From Herbiconiux sp. VKM Ac-1786 (lineage in GTDB: Bacteria; Actinomycetota; Actinomycetes; Actinomycetales; Microbacteriaceae): a DNA stretch of 64,000 bases. Below are positions 33,664 to 42,680 of this stretch, in pieces. The notes below the pieces were generated by a model. The model ran no database searches, was not told the DNA's origin, and saw only the letters and a program-made list of their open reading frames with translations. Location of the stretch: assembly GCF_015350805.1 (NCBI RefSeq), contig NZ_JADKSG010000002.1, positions 1,364,001-1,428,000 of the forward strand, given 5' to 3'. Position 1 is the first letter of the stretch. Each line of letters opens with the position of its first letter. A program made the translations under genes and the position numbers.

Positions 33664-36600
33664 GAGCCGTCCCGAGCGGCCAGGGCGTCCGGCGCCGGCG
33701 CGGCGTTCCGGCCCCCCAGCGCCGCCCACCGGTACTCGGCCGTGCGCACCTCGCGCCAGGGCCCGATCGGGTTGCCGCTCCAGCGGCTGCCCGCGGGCAC
33801 CGTGTCGCCCCGCATCACGAGCGAGGCGGGGCCCACCGTGCCGTCGGCGGCGATCCGCGCGGCGGGCAGGATGACGCTGTGCGGGCCGAGGGTCGCCCCC
33901 CGGTCGAGGTCAACGGTGTCGAGACTCATGATCCGATCATGGAACAGATGCGTCTGAACCACACATCCCCGGTTCACCGTCGACGCGTCGGCGAGGGTGA
34001 CGAGGTCGGCCTCGGGCAGCCAGTACGTCTCGCACCAGACGCCCGTGCCGATCTTCGCGCCGAGGCTGCGCAGCCACCAGACGAGCGCCGGGGTGCCGGT
34101 CGCGGCCTGCGCGAACCAGGGCGCGGCGACCATCTCGGTGAAGGTGTCGGCGACTTCGCTCCGCCAGACGAAGCTCGACCAGAGCGGATGCTCGCCCCGC
34201 CGGATCCGCCCGATCAGCACCCACTTCGCCACCGTGCTGACCCCCGCGGCCACCGCTCCGGCGACCAGCAGCACGACCCCGCTCAGCACCACCGCGAGCC
34301 ACAGCCCCACGGAGGCGAGCGCCGCGAGCGCGAACACGACCCCCAGGCCGATCGCGCAGGTGACGATCACGGGGATCACGCGCAGCAGCTCCCACAGGAT
34401 GCGCGCGACCCGCAGCCGCGCGGGCGGCGAGAAAGTGCGGCTGAGGTCGCCCTCCGCGGCCGTGCGGCGCAGCCGCACCGGCGGCGAGCCGAGCCACGAC
34501 GAGCCGTTCTTGGCCTTCCGGGGCGCCGACGAGAGCACGGCGACGAGGCCGTCGCGCGGCACCCGGTGGCCCGGCGCCGCCATGCCGGAGTTGCCGAGGA
34601 AGGCGCGTTCGCCGATCTCGGCGCGGGCCACGTGCATCCAGCCCCCGCCGAGCTCGTAGGAGGCCACGAGGGTGTCGTCGGCGAGGAAGGCCCCGTCGCG
34701 CACCGTCGTCATGGCCGGGATGAGCAGCACCGTCGACGCCTCGACGTCGCGCCCGATGCGGGCACCGAGCAGCCGCAGCCAGACCGGCGTGAACAGCCCC
34801 GAGTAGAGCGGGAACAGCAGCGTGCGGGCCTGGTCGAGCAGCCGCTCGGTCGACCAGATCTGCCAGCCGACCCGCCCCCGCACCGCGTGCACGCCCTCGG
34901 TGACCCCGAGGCCGAGCAGGCGCGTGAGCGCCACGACGAGCACGGCCAGCACGACACCGGCGACGAGCGTGCCGGGCACCACCGCAGCAAGGCTCCGCAC
35001 GGCCGCGTCGCCGAGGTCGGCGGCTCCGCGGGCGGCCGCCAGCACCACGAGCGCTCCGGCCGCGAGCGCGACGACGGGCACCAGCGCGAGCACGATCGAC
35101 GACAGCCCGTAGGCGATCAGCCAGGCGGGGCGGCGGGCCGGGCGCTCCTCGGGCCACCAGCCGCGGGCCTTGCCGACGCGGGCGGCGGGCGAGCCGGCCC
35201 AGCGCTGACCCGACGGCACCCGCCCGAACACCGAGGAGCCCGGGTCGATCTCGGCGCGCTTGCCGATCCGGGTGCCGGGCAGCAGCGTGCTGCGCGCGCC
35301 GATGCTGGAGCCCGCCCCGATGCGCACCGCGCCGACCCGCAGCACGTCGCCGTCGACCCAGTAGCCCGAGAGGTCGACCTCGGGCTCCACGGCGGCGCCC
35401 CGGCCGATCGTCAGGAAGCCGGTCACGGGCGGCAGCGCGTGCAGATCGACGTCGTCGGCGATCCGGGCGCCGAGCGCGCGGGCGTAGAGCGCGATCCAGG
35501 GCGCCCCCGCGAGGCTGACGGCCCCCACCTGGTGCGCGATCTGCTCCGCGAGCCAGAGCCGCAGGTGCCACGAGCCGCCGCGGGGATGATCGCCCGGCTC
35601 CAGCCCGCGCAGCAGCAGCCGCGACGCCAGCACCGAGATGCCCATCCGGCCGAACGGCGTGGCGAACAGCAGCAGCCCGACGATCAGCAGCCAGAGCGGC
35701 ACGGTCGGCAGCCAGTCGAAGCCGCCGAACGGCACGAGGATCGCGGAGGCCGTGAACAGGTAGACCAGCCAGCGCAGCCCGGCGAGCACGAACAGCGGGA
35801 TGCCGAGCACCGTCTGCAGCACCTGCATGCGCCGCGGGGTGGGCGCGACCGGCTCCCGGCCCGGCCCGGCCGGGGTGCCCGCGGCATCCGCTTCGTCGGA
35901 GCGGGAGCGCAGCTCGTCGGCCATCGCGCCGAGCCGCGGGTGCGCGTAGACGTCGGCGACGGTGAACTCGGGGTCGATCTCGCGCACGCCCGCGACGAGC
36001 TGGGCGGCCGCGAGCGAGCCGCCGCCGAGGTCGAAGAAGTTCGAGCGGTCGTCGGTGACGGAGGCGCCGAGCACCCCCGTCCAGAGGGCGGCGAGCCGCG
36101 CGGTGAAGGGGTCGTCGATCGCGGGGGCGTCGCCGTCGCCGATCGGCGCCGCGCCCGGAAGCGGCCACGGCAGCGCCTTCTTGTCGACCTTGCCCGAGAC
36201 CCGCACGGGCAGCTCGTCGAGCACGGCGATCAGCGGCACGAGCGCGGCGGGCAGCTCCTCGCGCAGGCGCGCGACGGCGGCCTCGCGGTCGAATCCGGGC
36301 GCCACGACGTAGCCGACCAGCATCGCGGTGCCCGCCGCGGTCTGCTGCACGGTGACGGCGGCGCCCGCGACGCCCGGCAGCGCCTGCAGCGCGGCCTCGA
36401 TCTCGCCGAGCTCGATCCGCCGGCCGCCGACCTTCACCTGGTCGTCGGCCCGGCCCTGGAAGACGAGCCCCTCGGGGTCGTAGCGCACGAGGTCGCCTGA
36501 GCGGTAGGCGCGCTCCCAGCCGAGTGACGGCATCGGCGCGTACTTCTCGGCGTCCTTCGCGGGGTCGAGGTAGCGGGCGAGCCCCACTCCCCCGATGATC

Positions 36601-37673
36601 AGCTCTCCGGATGCTCCGGGCGCCACCGGCTCGCCGTTCTCGTCGACCACCGCCAGCTCCCAGCCGTCCAGCGGCAGCCCGATACGCACGGGGCCGTCGC
36701 CGCCGAGCGGGGCGGCGCAGGCGACGACGGTCGCCTCGGTGGGGCCGTAGGTGTTCCAGACCTCGCGGCCCGGGGTGGCGAGCCGCTGGCCGAGCTCGGC
36801 CGGCACCGCCTCGCCGCCGAAGATCAGCAGGCGCACGTTCTCGAGCGACTCGGCGGGCCAGAGCGCGGCGAGCGTGGGCACGGTCGAGACGACCGAGATG
36901 CCGCGAGCGGTGAGCCAGGGCCCGAGGTCCATGCCGCTCCTCACGAGCGAGCGCGGGGCGGGCACGAGGCAGGCGCCGTGCGCCCAGGCGAGCCACATCT
37001 CCTCGCACGAGGCGTCGAAGGCCACGGACAGGCCGGCCAGCACGCGGTCGCCGGGGCCGAGCGGCTCGTCGACGACGAACAGGCGCGACTCGGCGTCGAC
37101 GAAGGCGGCGGCCGAGCGGTGGCTGACGGCGACGCCCTTCGGGGTGCCGGTCGATCCCGAGGTGAAGATGATCCAGGCGTCGTCGGCCGGCGTGGGCGGC
37201 GAGAGCACGGGCAGGCCCGCCGTGCTCGGGTGGGGGTCCCGGGCATCCGCGTCGACCAGCAGCACCTCGGCGGCCGGCGCCGTTCGGGGGCGGTAGCGCA
37301 GGGCGCCGGTGAGCACGCCCACCACGTCGGCCTCGCCGAAGACGAGCTCGGCGCGCTCCTCGGGGTCGTCGACGTCGACCGGCACGTAGGCCGCCCCGGC
37401 CGCGAGCACCGCGAGGATGCCGACGTACAGCTCGCGGTGACCCGAGGCCATCCGCACGCCCACCCGGTCGCCCCGGCGCACACCGGCGGCGTGCAGCTCG
37501 GCCGCGACGGCGATCACCCGGGCCATCAGCTCGCGGTAGCTCAGCGCGCCGTCGCCATCGTCGAGGGCCGAGGCCTCCGGATGCGCGGCGACGGTCTCCC
37601 GCAGGATGTCGACGAGCGTGCGGGCCGGAGCGGCCAGCGCGCTCCGGTCGAGCGTGGGCTGCGCGGTGGTCAT
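33660..37673 (-). CDS. Pls/PosA-family nonribosomal peptide synthetase
   Basis: A 1337-residue membrane synthetase. Residues 20-510 are an adenylation domain (FTSGSTGTPKGVAVSH, NTYGPTEATVV, YRSGDL, GRADDQVKVGGRRIELGE, SGKVDKKALP). A carrier domain follows, with DLGGGSLAAA (Ser553). From about residue 620 to the end are six hydrophobic helices around soluble lobes carrying hexapeptide-type turns (IGARSTLLPGTRIGKRAEID). There is no thioesterase. This order and length match epsilon-poly-L-lysine synthetase, which builds a homopolymer iteratively. The pocket residues read by eye are D-A-E-S-I-G-T-V-V-K, close to lysine codes such as the one I recall for bacitracin synthetase. It lies behind dgt and is coupled to the M1 gene. 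Confidence 0.92.
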   Translation of the reverse strand: MTTAQPTLDRSALAAPARTLVDILRETVAAHPEASALDDGDGALSYRELMARVIAVAAELHAAGVRRGDRVGVRMASGHRELYVGILAVLAAGAAYVPVDVDDPEERAELVFGEADVVGVLTGALRYRPRTAPAAEVLLVDADARDPHPSTAGLPVLSPPTPADDAWIIFTSGSTGTPKGVAVSHRSAAAFVDAESRLFVVDEPLGPGDRVLAGLSVAFDASCEEMWLAWAHGACLVPAPRSLVRSGMDLGPWLTARGISVVSTVPTLAALWPAESLENVRLLIFGGEAVPAELGQRLATPGREVWNTYGPTEATVVACAAPLGGDGPVRIGLPLDGWELAVVDENGEPVAPGASGELIIGGVGLARYLDPAKDAEKYAPMPSLGWERAYRSGDLVRYDPEGLVFQGRADDQVKVGGRRIELGEIEAALQALPGVAGAAVTVQQTAAGTAMLVGYVVAPGFDREAAVARLREELPAALVPLIAVLDELPVRVSGKVDKKALPWPLPGAAPIGDGDAPAIDDPFTARLAALWTGVLGASVTDDRSNFFDLGGGSLAAAQLVAGVREIDPEFTVADVYAHPRLGAMADELRSRSDEADAAGTPAGPGREPVAPTPRRMQVLQTVLGIPLFVLAGLRWLVYLFTASAILVPFGGFDWLPTVPLWLLIVGLLLFATPFGRMGISVLASRLLLRGLEPGDHPRGGSWHLRLWLAEQIAHQVGAVSLAGAPWIALYARALGARIADDVDLHALPPVTGFLTIGRGAAVEPEVDLSGYWVDGDVLRVGAVRIGAGSSIGARSTLLPGTRIGKRAEIDPGSSVFGRVPSGQRWAGSPAARVGKARGWWPEERPARRPAWLIAYGLSSIVLALVPVVALAAGALVVLAAARGAADLGDAAVRSLAAVVPGTLVAGVVLAVLVVALTRLLGLGVTEGVHAVRGRVGWQIWSTERLLDQARTLLFPLYSGLFTPVWLRLLGARIGRDVEASTVLLIPAMTTVRDGAFLADDTLVASYELGGGWMHVARAEIGERAFLGNSGMAAPGHRVPRDGLVAVLSSAPRKAKNGSSWLGSPPVRLRRTAAEGDLSRTFSPPARLRVARILWELLRVIPVIVTCAIGLGVVFALAALASVGLWLAVVLSGVVLLVAGAVAAGVSTVAKWVLIGRIRRGEHPLWSSFVWRSEVADTFTEMVAAPWFAQAATGTPALVWWLRSLGAKIGTGVWCETYWLPEADLVTLADASTVNRGCVVQTHLFHDRIMSLDTVDLDRGATLGPHSVILPAARIAADGTVGPASLVMRGDTVPAGSRWSGNPIGPWREVRTAEYRWAALGGRNAAPAPDALAARDGS

Positions 37674-37731
37674 GCGCCCATGGTGGCGATCTCAGGTGAA
37701 CAGCAGGAGACGAACGGTGAACGGGCCACCG

Positions 37732-39288
37732 TCAGCTGCCGAAGGCCCAGGGTTCGCGGTCGCCGCGGAGGCGCGAGGCGAGGGCGGTCGCCTGCTCGTC
37801 GGTGAGCGAGGCGACGTAGTCCAGGATGCCGCGGGCCCGGCCGAAGCGTGCCAGCGCGACCGGGTCGGTGGTCGGGCGGCCGGAGCCCGGGGCGTCGGCG
37901 TCCTCGGGCAGCCACTCGGGCGCATCCGCCCGCAGCCGGAAGTACCCGTCGGTGGCGAGCTCGACGAAGTCGAGCAGCTTCTGCGGCGCCCGGGCGCCGT
38001 CGCGCGGGTCGTCGAGCCAGGAGTCGAGCTCGGTGACGAGGGTGTCGAGCACCCGCGCCTGGCCGCGCTGGTAGGTGGCGAAGTCGGGGCGGTCGATCAC
38101 GAAGCGGGTGTGCACGAACTTCAGCACGGTCACGTCGTGCCAGGCGTCGGGCAGCAGCGACACGTGGCCCGAGCGCACGTTCGGGTCGGCGAGCACGAGC
38201 ACCGAGCGCTGCAGGCGGCCGATCCACGACGACACGAACGACTCGATCGCCCGCTCGGTCTGGCTCGAGCCGTCGAAGGGCACGGCGAGCAGGCCCTCCA
38301 CGAGCTCGGTCGCGACCCGCTGCACCGAGGCGCGGAAGATCTCGTCGCTGGCGATCCACGGGTCGCGGGAGACGATCCGACGGCGCAGCAGCTCGAGGGA
38401 GTGCCCGGGCATCCGGTTCCACAGCTCCTCGGCGTCGAGCGCGGCGAGCGCCGTCTGCTCGCGCAGGAAGGTGCGGAACTCGACCGCGACGGCCGCCTGC
38501 TGCAGCACGCCCGCGCGGTAGAAGTCGTCGAGGTCGTGCAGGGAGTAGGCGATGTCGTCGGCGACGTCCATCACCGAGCACTCGACGGTCTGCTGCCAGG
38601 GGGCGATCGCGTCGAAGCCGCGGCGCGCGTCGAGCAGGTCGGCGAGGTCGAGGCTGTAGGCCGAGAACTTCGGCGGGGCGGTCTCCCAGCGGCTGGCGGT
38701 GGAGCCGCGGGGCAGGCGGGTGGGGTCGTCGGAGTCGATCTCGGGGCGGCAGAGGGTGCGGCCCCACGGGTACTTCAGCACGGCGGCGCGGGAGGCCGCG
38801 GTGAGGTTCAGGCCCTCCTCCACGGTCTCGCAGACGTCGAGCACCGAGAGGATGCGGAACGACTGCGCGTTGCCCTCGAAGCCCTCGGCGAGCCCCAGGC
38901 GGTCGCGGGCGAGCCGGTCGAGCACCTGCTCGCCGAGGTGCCCGAACGGCGGGTGGCCGAGGTCGTGGGCGCTGGCGGCGGCCTGCACCACGACCGGGTC
39001 GCAGCCGCCGAGCCGGTCGACGAGCTCCCGCTGGGCGGCATCCGTCGTCGTCAGCTGCATCGCGATGGCGCGGGCGACCGCGGTGACCTTGATCGAGTGG
39101 GTGAGCCGGTTGTGCACGACCTGGCCGACGCCCGACGGCGAGATCACCTGGGTCACGGCCGAGAGCCGGGCGAAGTAGGGCGAGAAGCGGATGCGCTCGA
39201 GATCGACCCGGTACTCGGGGAACTCCTCGCCCGTGGCGAAGCGGTCGACGGGTTCGGCGATGCGTCGCCGGCGGCGGTTCTCGTCCAT
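37732..39288 (-). CDS. dgt: Deoxyguanosinetriphosphate triphosphohydrolase-like HD protein
   Basis: A 518-residue HD-domain enzyme that splits dNTPs to deoxynucleosides and triphosphate. Metal ligands are seen in THSIKVTAVARAIA, SAHDLGHPPFGHLGEQ (the HD pair, with Asp-His-Pro-Pro-Phe-Gly-His) and VMDVADDIAYSLHDLDDF. The basic N-terminus MDENRRRRRIAEP is usual for the family. It ends 58 bases before the Pls start on the same strand, so the two may share a transcript, though no functional link is known. It is divergent from the DUF4397 gene. Confidence 0.93.
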   Translation of the reverse strand: MDENRRRRRIAEPVDRFATGEEFPEYRVDLERIRFSPYFARLSAVTQVISPSGVGQVVHNRLTHSIKVTAVARAIAMQLTTTDAAQRELVDRLGGCDPVVVQAAASAHDLGHPPFGHLGEQVLDRLARDRLGLAEGFEGNAQSFRILSVLDVCETVEEGLNLTAASRAAVLKYPWGRTLCRPEIDSDDPTRLPRGSTASRWETAPPKFSAYSLDLADLLDARRGFDAIAPWQQTVECSVMDVADDIAYSLHDLDDFYRAGVLQQAAVAVEFRTFLREQTALAALDAEELWNRMPGHSLELLRRRIVSRDPWIASDEIFRASVQRVATELVEGLLAVPFDGSSQTERAIESFVSSWIGRLQRSVLVLADPNVRSGHVSLLPDAWHDVTVLKFVHTRFVIDRPDFATYQRGQARVLDTLVTELDSWLDDPRDGARAPQKLLDFVELATDGYFRLRADAPEWLPEDADAPGSGRPTTDPVALARFGRARGILDYVASLTDEQATALASRLRGDREPWAFGS

Positions 39289-39443
39289 CCGCCCAGCCTA
39301 TTGCGAGGCCCGGAGCGGACCGCGCGCGTGCCGTCCCGAAAAAAATCGTCGGCGGGTGCATCCGAATCGCATCGACCGCGGGAAGAGCCTTCCGTAAGCA
39401 GTTTTCTCTCGGCCCCTCCCCGGGGCTCGACCAGGAGGTACTC

Positions 39444-40289
39444 ATGCACAAGAAGAAGATCCCCGCCGCCATCGCCGCCGGCGCTCTCATCGCCCTCGGC
39501 GGATCGGTCGCCGGCGCGCTGCCGGCCTCGGCCGCCGACGGAGACGCGAAGCTCTCGGTGCTGCACGCGGTTCCCGGCCTCACCGTCGACGTCTACGTCA
39601 ACAACGCGCTGACCCTCGACGACTTCACCCCGGGCAGCCTCGCCGGCCCGCTCGACCTGCCGGCCGGCACCTACTCGGTGGCCATCGCGGCGGCGGATGC
39701 GGCCGACGCCTCCGCCCCCGCCATCGGCCCGATCGACCTGCAGCTGGCCGCCGGCGGCAACTACACCGCCGTCGCGCACCTCACCCCGGCCGGCGAGCCG
39801 ACGGCGACGCTGTACACCAACGACACCTCCACCCTCGCCGCGGGCGAGGGCCGGCTGACCGTGCGCCACGACGCCGCGGCCCCCGCGGTCGACGTGCTCG
39901 CAGGCGGCGCCGCCGTGGTGAGCAACCTGTCGAACCCCGACGAGAAGGTGCTGAACCTCCCCGCCGGCACCGTCTCGGCCTCGGTCGCGGCGACCGGCAC
40001 CACCACCCCGGTGATCGGCCCGGCCGACGTGAACGCCGCCGAAGGCGTCAACACGATCGTCTACGCCTGGGGCAGCCTGGAGGACGGCAACCTCGCCCTC
40101 GCGGTGCAGACCATCGACGGACTGCACTCCAACCCGAGCGGCGTGCCCGCCGGATCGGCCGGTCTCGTGGCCACCAACCGCCCGGCCGACCCGACCGGTC
40201 TGGTGATCGGCGCCTCCGCCCTGCTGGTGCTCGCCGCCGGCGCGGGAGTGGCCCTGCGCCGTCGCAGCGTCGCGAAGGCCGCGCGCTGA
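39444..40289 (+). CDS. Secreted DUF4397 protein with C-terminal anchor
   Basis: A 281-residue exported protein. The signal peptide is KKKIPAAIAAGALIALGGSVAG, cleaved near ALPASAADG. Two DUF4397 beta repeats follow (LSVLHAVPGLTVDVYVNNALTLDDF and LTVRHDAAAPAVDVLAGGAAVV). The C-terminus has a hydrophobic helix and RRRSVAKAAR, like a sortase-type anchor, but no clear LPXTG is seen before it. DUF4397 genes next to a class F sortase are common in Microbacteriaceae-like genomes. The Shine-Dalgarno is AGGAGGTAC. The role is unknown; it is probably a surface protein controlled by the adjacent sigma factor. Confidence 0.88.
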   Translation: MHKKKIPAAIAAGALIALGGSVAGALPASAADGDAKLSVLHAVPGLTVDVYVNNALTLDDFTPGSLAGPLDLPAGTYSVAIAAADAADASAPAIGPIDLQLAAGGNYTAVAHLTPAGEPTATLYTNDTSTLAAGEGRLTVRHDAAAPAVDVLAGGAAVVSNLSNPDEKVLNLPAGTVSASVAATGTTTPVIGPADVNAAEGVNTIVYAWGSLEDGNLALAVQTIDGLHSNPSGVPAGSAGLVATNRPADPTGLVIGASALLVLAAGAGVALRRRSVAKAAR

Positions 40290-40312
40290 CCCGGTCGCGC
40301 ACCCGACGGGCC

Positions 40313-41005
40313 GTGGCGCGGGCGGGTGCACCCCTCGCCCTCGCCGCGGCCCTCGTCGCCGGGGTGGTGACCGGATGCTCTGCACCGGCGTCCACAGCCG
40401 TCACCGCCCCGGCGACCTCCTCCCTCGATTCGGCGGCGGCGCCCACGCCGACGCCGACCCCCACGCCCGCCGCTGGCGCTGCCTCTGCCACTGCCCTTCC
40501 GGCCGTGCCCGAGGTGCCGCGGACCGACGCCGGACTGCCCGCCTCGACCCCTGCCGTACCCGAGCCGGCGCGGGTCGAGGTGCCGGCGCTCGGCATCGAC
40601 GTGTCGGTGCTGCCCGAGGGCATCGACGACGCCGGAGCCCTGGCCCTGCCCGAGGACCCGGGGCTGGCGTCGTGGTACCGCTTCGGTCCTTCGCCCTTCG
40701 CGGCTGCCGGCTCGGCGGTGATCGCGGCGCACGTCGACTCGCTGCAGTACGGCCTCGGCGACTTCGCGTCGCTCGCCGGAGCCGCGCCCGGCACCGAGGT
40801 CGTCGTGAGCTCGGCCGACGGCTCCACCGCCCGGTTCGCGGTGGTCTCGGTCGAGACCGCCGACAAGACCGGCGTGCCCTGGGCCACCGTGTTCGACCGC
40901 ACCGGGGATCCCCGGCTGACCCTGATCACCTGCGGAGGCGAGTTCGACTACAGCACCGGTCACTACCTCAGCAACGTCATCGTCACGGCGGCACCGGTCA
41001 CGTGA
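40313..41005 (+). CDS. Class F sortase
   Basis: A 230-residue cell-surface transpeptidase-like protein. It has a lipoprotein-like signal peptide (lipobox VVTGC), an extended Pro/Thr/Ala spacer to about residue 85, then the sortase barrel. The catalytic His is in VIAAHVDS and the Cys in LTLITCGGEFD. The position where many family members have Arg (two residues after the Tyr of HYLSNVIV) is Leu, so activity should not be assumed. It lies between the DUF4397 gene and the ECF sigma gene. The GTG start follows the upstream stop by 23 bases. Confidence 0.85.
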   Translation: MARAGAPLALAAALVAGVVTGCSAPASTAVTAPATSSLDSAAAPTPTPTPTPAAGAASATALPAVPEVPRTDAGLPASTPAVPEPARVEVPALGIDVSVLPEGIDDAGALALPEDPGLASWYRFGPSPFAAAGSAVIAAHVDSLQYGLGDFASLAGAAPGTEVVVSSADGSTARFAVVSVETADKTGVPWATVFDRTGDPRLTLITCGGEFDYSTGHYLSNVIVTAAPVT

Positions 41006-41134
41006 GGCGGGGGCGACAGTATGCTCGGACACACGACGGCCCTCGCGCCCACCGTGCCTCCACCGCACGGGCGGCCCCCGGCCGCACCCGAGCGGCGCGA
41101 CGAGGCGCCGCGACGACGAAGGCGATCCTCTGAC

Positions 41135-41833
41135 GTGAGCGAGCAGCACCCCGACGGCCGGGCACCCGCCCGGCTCTCCGTGGTGCCTTCCGGTGGGGCG
41201 GTGCCTTCGGGTGGGGCGGTGCCTTCGGGTGGGGCGGTGCCCGCGGGAGCCGACGCGCATCCGGAGCCGCTCGACGAGGACGCCCGGCTCGCGGGCCGCT
41301 TCGCCGCGGGCGAGGAGGACGCCCTGGCCGAGGTCTACACCCGCTGGTCGCGGCTCGTCTTCACGCTGGCGCTGCGCTCGCTCGGCGACCACAGCGAGGC
41401 TGAGGACGTCGCCCAGAAGGTGTTCGTCGCCGCCTGGCGCGGGCGCTCGGGTTTCGAGGCCGGCCGATCCGGGCTCGCCGCCTGGCTCGTGGGCATCACC
41501 CGGCACTGCATCGCCGACGCGCACGAGGCCCGATCGCGGCGACTGCGCACCGAGGAGGCCCTCGTCGGCGGCGCCGTGCTCACCGCGATCGTGCGGGAGC
41601 GCGACGACGAGACGGCGGCGGTCGCCGAACGGCTGATGATCGCCGAGGAGCTCGAGCGGCTCGAACCCGTGCCCCAGCGGGTGATGAGACTTGCCTTCTT
41701 CGACGACCTCACGCACACGCAGATCGCCGATACCCTCGGTCTGCCGCTCGGAACGGTGAAGAGCCACATCCGTCGTTCTCTCGTTCGGCTACGAACACGT
41801 TTGGAGGTGAGTGATGAGCCATATCGATCCTGA
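41135..41833 (+). CDS. ECF RNA polymerase sigma factor (SigK-like)
   Basis: A 232-residue sigma factor with region 2 ([37 protein letters not shown]) and region 4 ([49 protein letters not shown]). An N-terminal extension contains three VPSGGA repeats. GTG 41135 is chosen. ATG 41021 in the same frame coincides with TATGCT, which looks like a -10 box, and would add 38 low-complexity residues. It overlaps the anti-sigma gene by 20 bases and probably drives the DUF4397-sortase promoter. Confidence 0.88.
   Translation: MSEQHPDGRAPARLSVVPSGGAVPSGGAVPSGGAVPAGADAHPEPLDEDARLAGRFAAGEEDALAEVYTRWSRLVFTLALRSLGDHSEAEDVAQKVFVAAWRGRSGFEAGRSGLAAWLVGITRHCIADAHEARSRRLRTEEALVGGAVLTAIVRERDDETAAVAERLMIAEELERLEPVPQRVMRLAFFDDLTHTQIADTLGLPLGTVKSHIRRSLVRLRTRLEVSDEPYRS
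41183..41236 (+). repeat. Three 18-bp tandem repeats at the start of the sigma gene
   Basis: The unit GTGCCTTCSGGTGGGGCG occurs three times in a row, the first copy differing by one base. It codes three VPSGGA units and keeps the reading frame, so unit number can vary. Confidence 0.85.
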
Positions 41834-42653
41834 CACGCTGGCGCTCGTGGCGATGTCCGAGCTGGAGCCGACCCCGGCCGAGCGCCGGCACCTGGCCACG
41901 TGCGACGCGTGCGCCTCCGAGCTCGCCTCACTCGCCCGCACCGCCTCGGTGGGCCGCGCCTCGGCGGGCGTCTCGTCGGTGGCGCCGTCGCCCGAGCTGT
42001 GGCAGCGCATCCGGGCCGAGCTCGGGCTCGACGGCGGGGCCGAGGAGAACGACACCGTCTCCTCCGCCCCGGTCGTGCGGGCGGGCGCTCCCCTCGTCGC
42101 TGCACCGGCGGCCGAGTCGTCGCTGCCGGCCGAGCTGCGGGAGCCCGTGGAGCTGCGCGAGCCGGTCGAGCTGCACGCCGAGCGCGGGCGGCGGCGGGGT
42201 GGGCGGCGCTGGCTGCCCGTGATCGCCGCGGCCGCCATCGTGGGCCTCGTCGGCGGGCTCGGCATCGGCGCCTGGATCGGGACGACCTCGACCCCCTCGG
42301 GCTCCGTCGTCGCCCGGGCGGTGCTCGACCCGTTCCCCGCGTGGCCGGATGCGCGCGGCAGCGCCGTGGTCGAGGAGCTGCCCGACGGCAGCCGCGAGGT
42401 CGTCGTCGACGTCGACGCGGCGGTCGCGCCGGAGTCGGGTGCGGATCCTCTCCGCGAGGTCTGGCTGATCGCCGGAGACGCCTCGGGACTCGTCAGCATC
42501 GGCTTCCTCGACGGCACCTCAGGCCGCTTCGCGGTGCCGGCCGGCCTCGACCTCGGGGTCTACTCGCAGGTCGACGTCTCGGCCGAGCCCGACAACGGCG
42601 ACCCGGCCCACTCGGGCGACTCGATCGTGCGCGGGCCCCTCCGCCAGGGCTGA
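41814..42653 (+). CDS. Zinc-type anti-sigma factor with RskA-like C-terminus
   Basis: A 279-residue membrane protein. The N-terminal anti-sigma module has the zinc motif HLATCDAC (HxxxCxxC). It is followed by a Pro/Glu-rich linker with [13 protein letters not shown] repeats, one transmembrane helix ([20 protein letters not shown]), and an extracytoplasmic beta domain like the RskA C-terminal domain. It probably binds the sigma factor encoded just before it and releases it on an envelope signal. ATG 41814 has a GGAGGT site five bases upstream; the 20-base overlap with sigma implies coupled synthesis at balanced ratio. Confidence 0.9.
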   Translation: MSHIDPDTLALVAMSELEPTPAERRHLATCDACASELASLARTASVGRASAGVSSVAPSPELWQRIRAELGLDGGAEENDTVSSAPVVRAGAPLVAAPAAESSLPAELREPVELREPVELHAERGRRRGGRRWLPVIAAAAIVGLVGGLGIGAWIGTTSTPSGSVVARAVLDPFPAWPDARGSAVVEELPDGSREVVVDVDAAVAPESGADPLREVWLIAGDASGLVSIGFLDGTSGRFAVPAGLDLGVYSQVDVSAEPDNGDPAHSGDSIVRGPLRQG

Positions 42654-42680
42654 CGCGGGCTTCCACCGAGGGCCGGTCGG

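Noticed and set aside
41021-41134. Upstream ATG for the sigma factor gene
   Set aside because: The ATG is inside TATGCT, which looks like a -10 box, and the extra 38 residues are low-complexity. I kept it only as an alternative.
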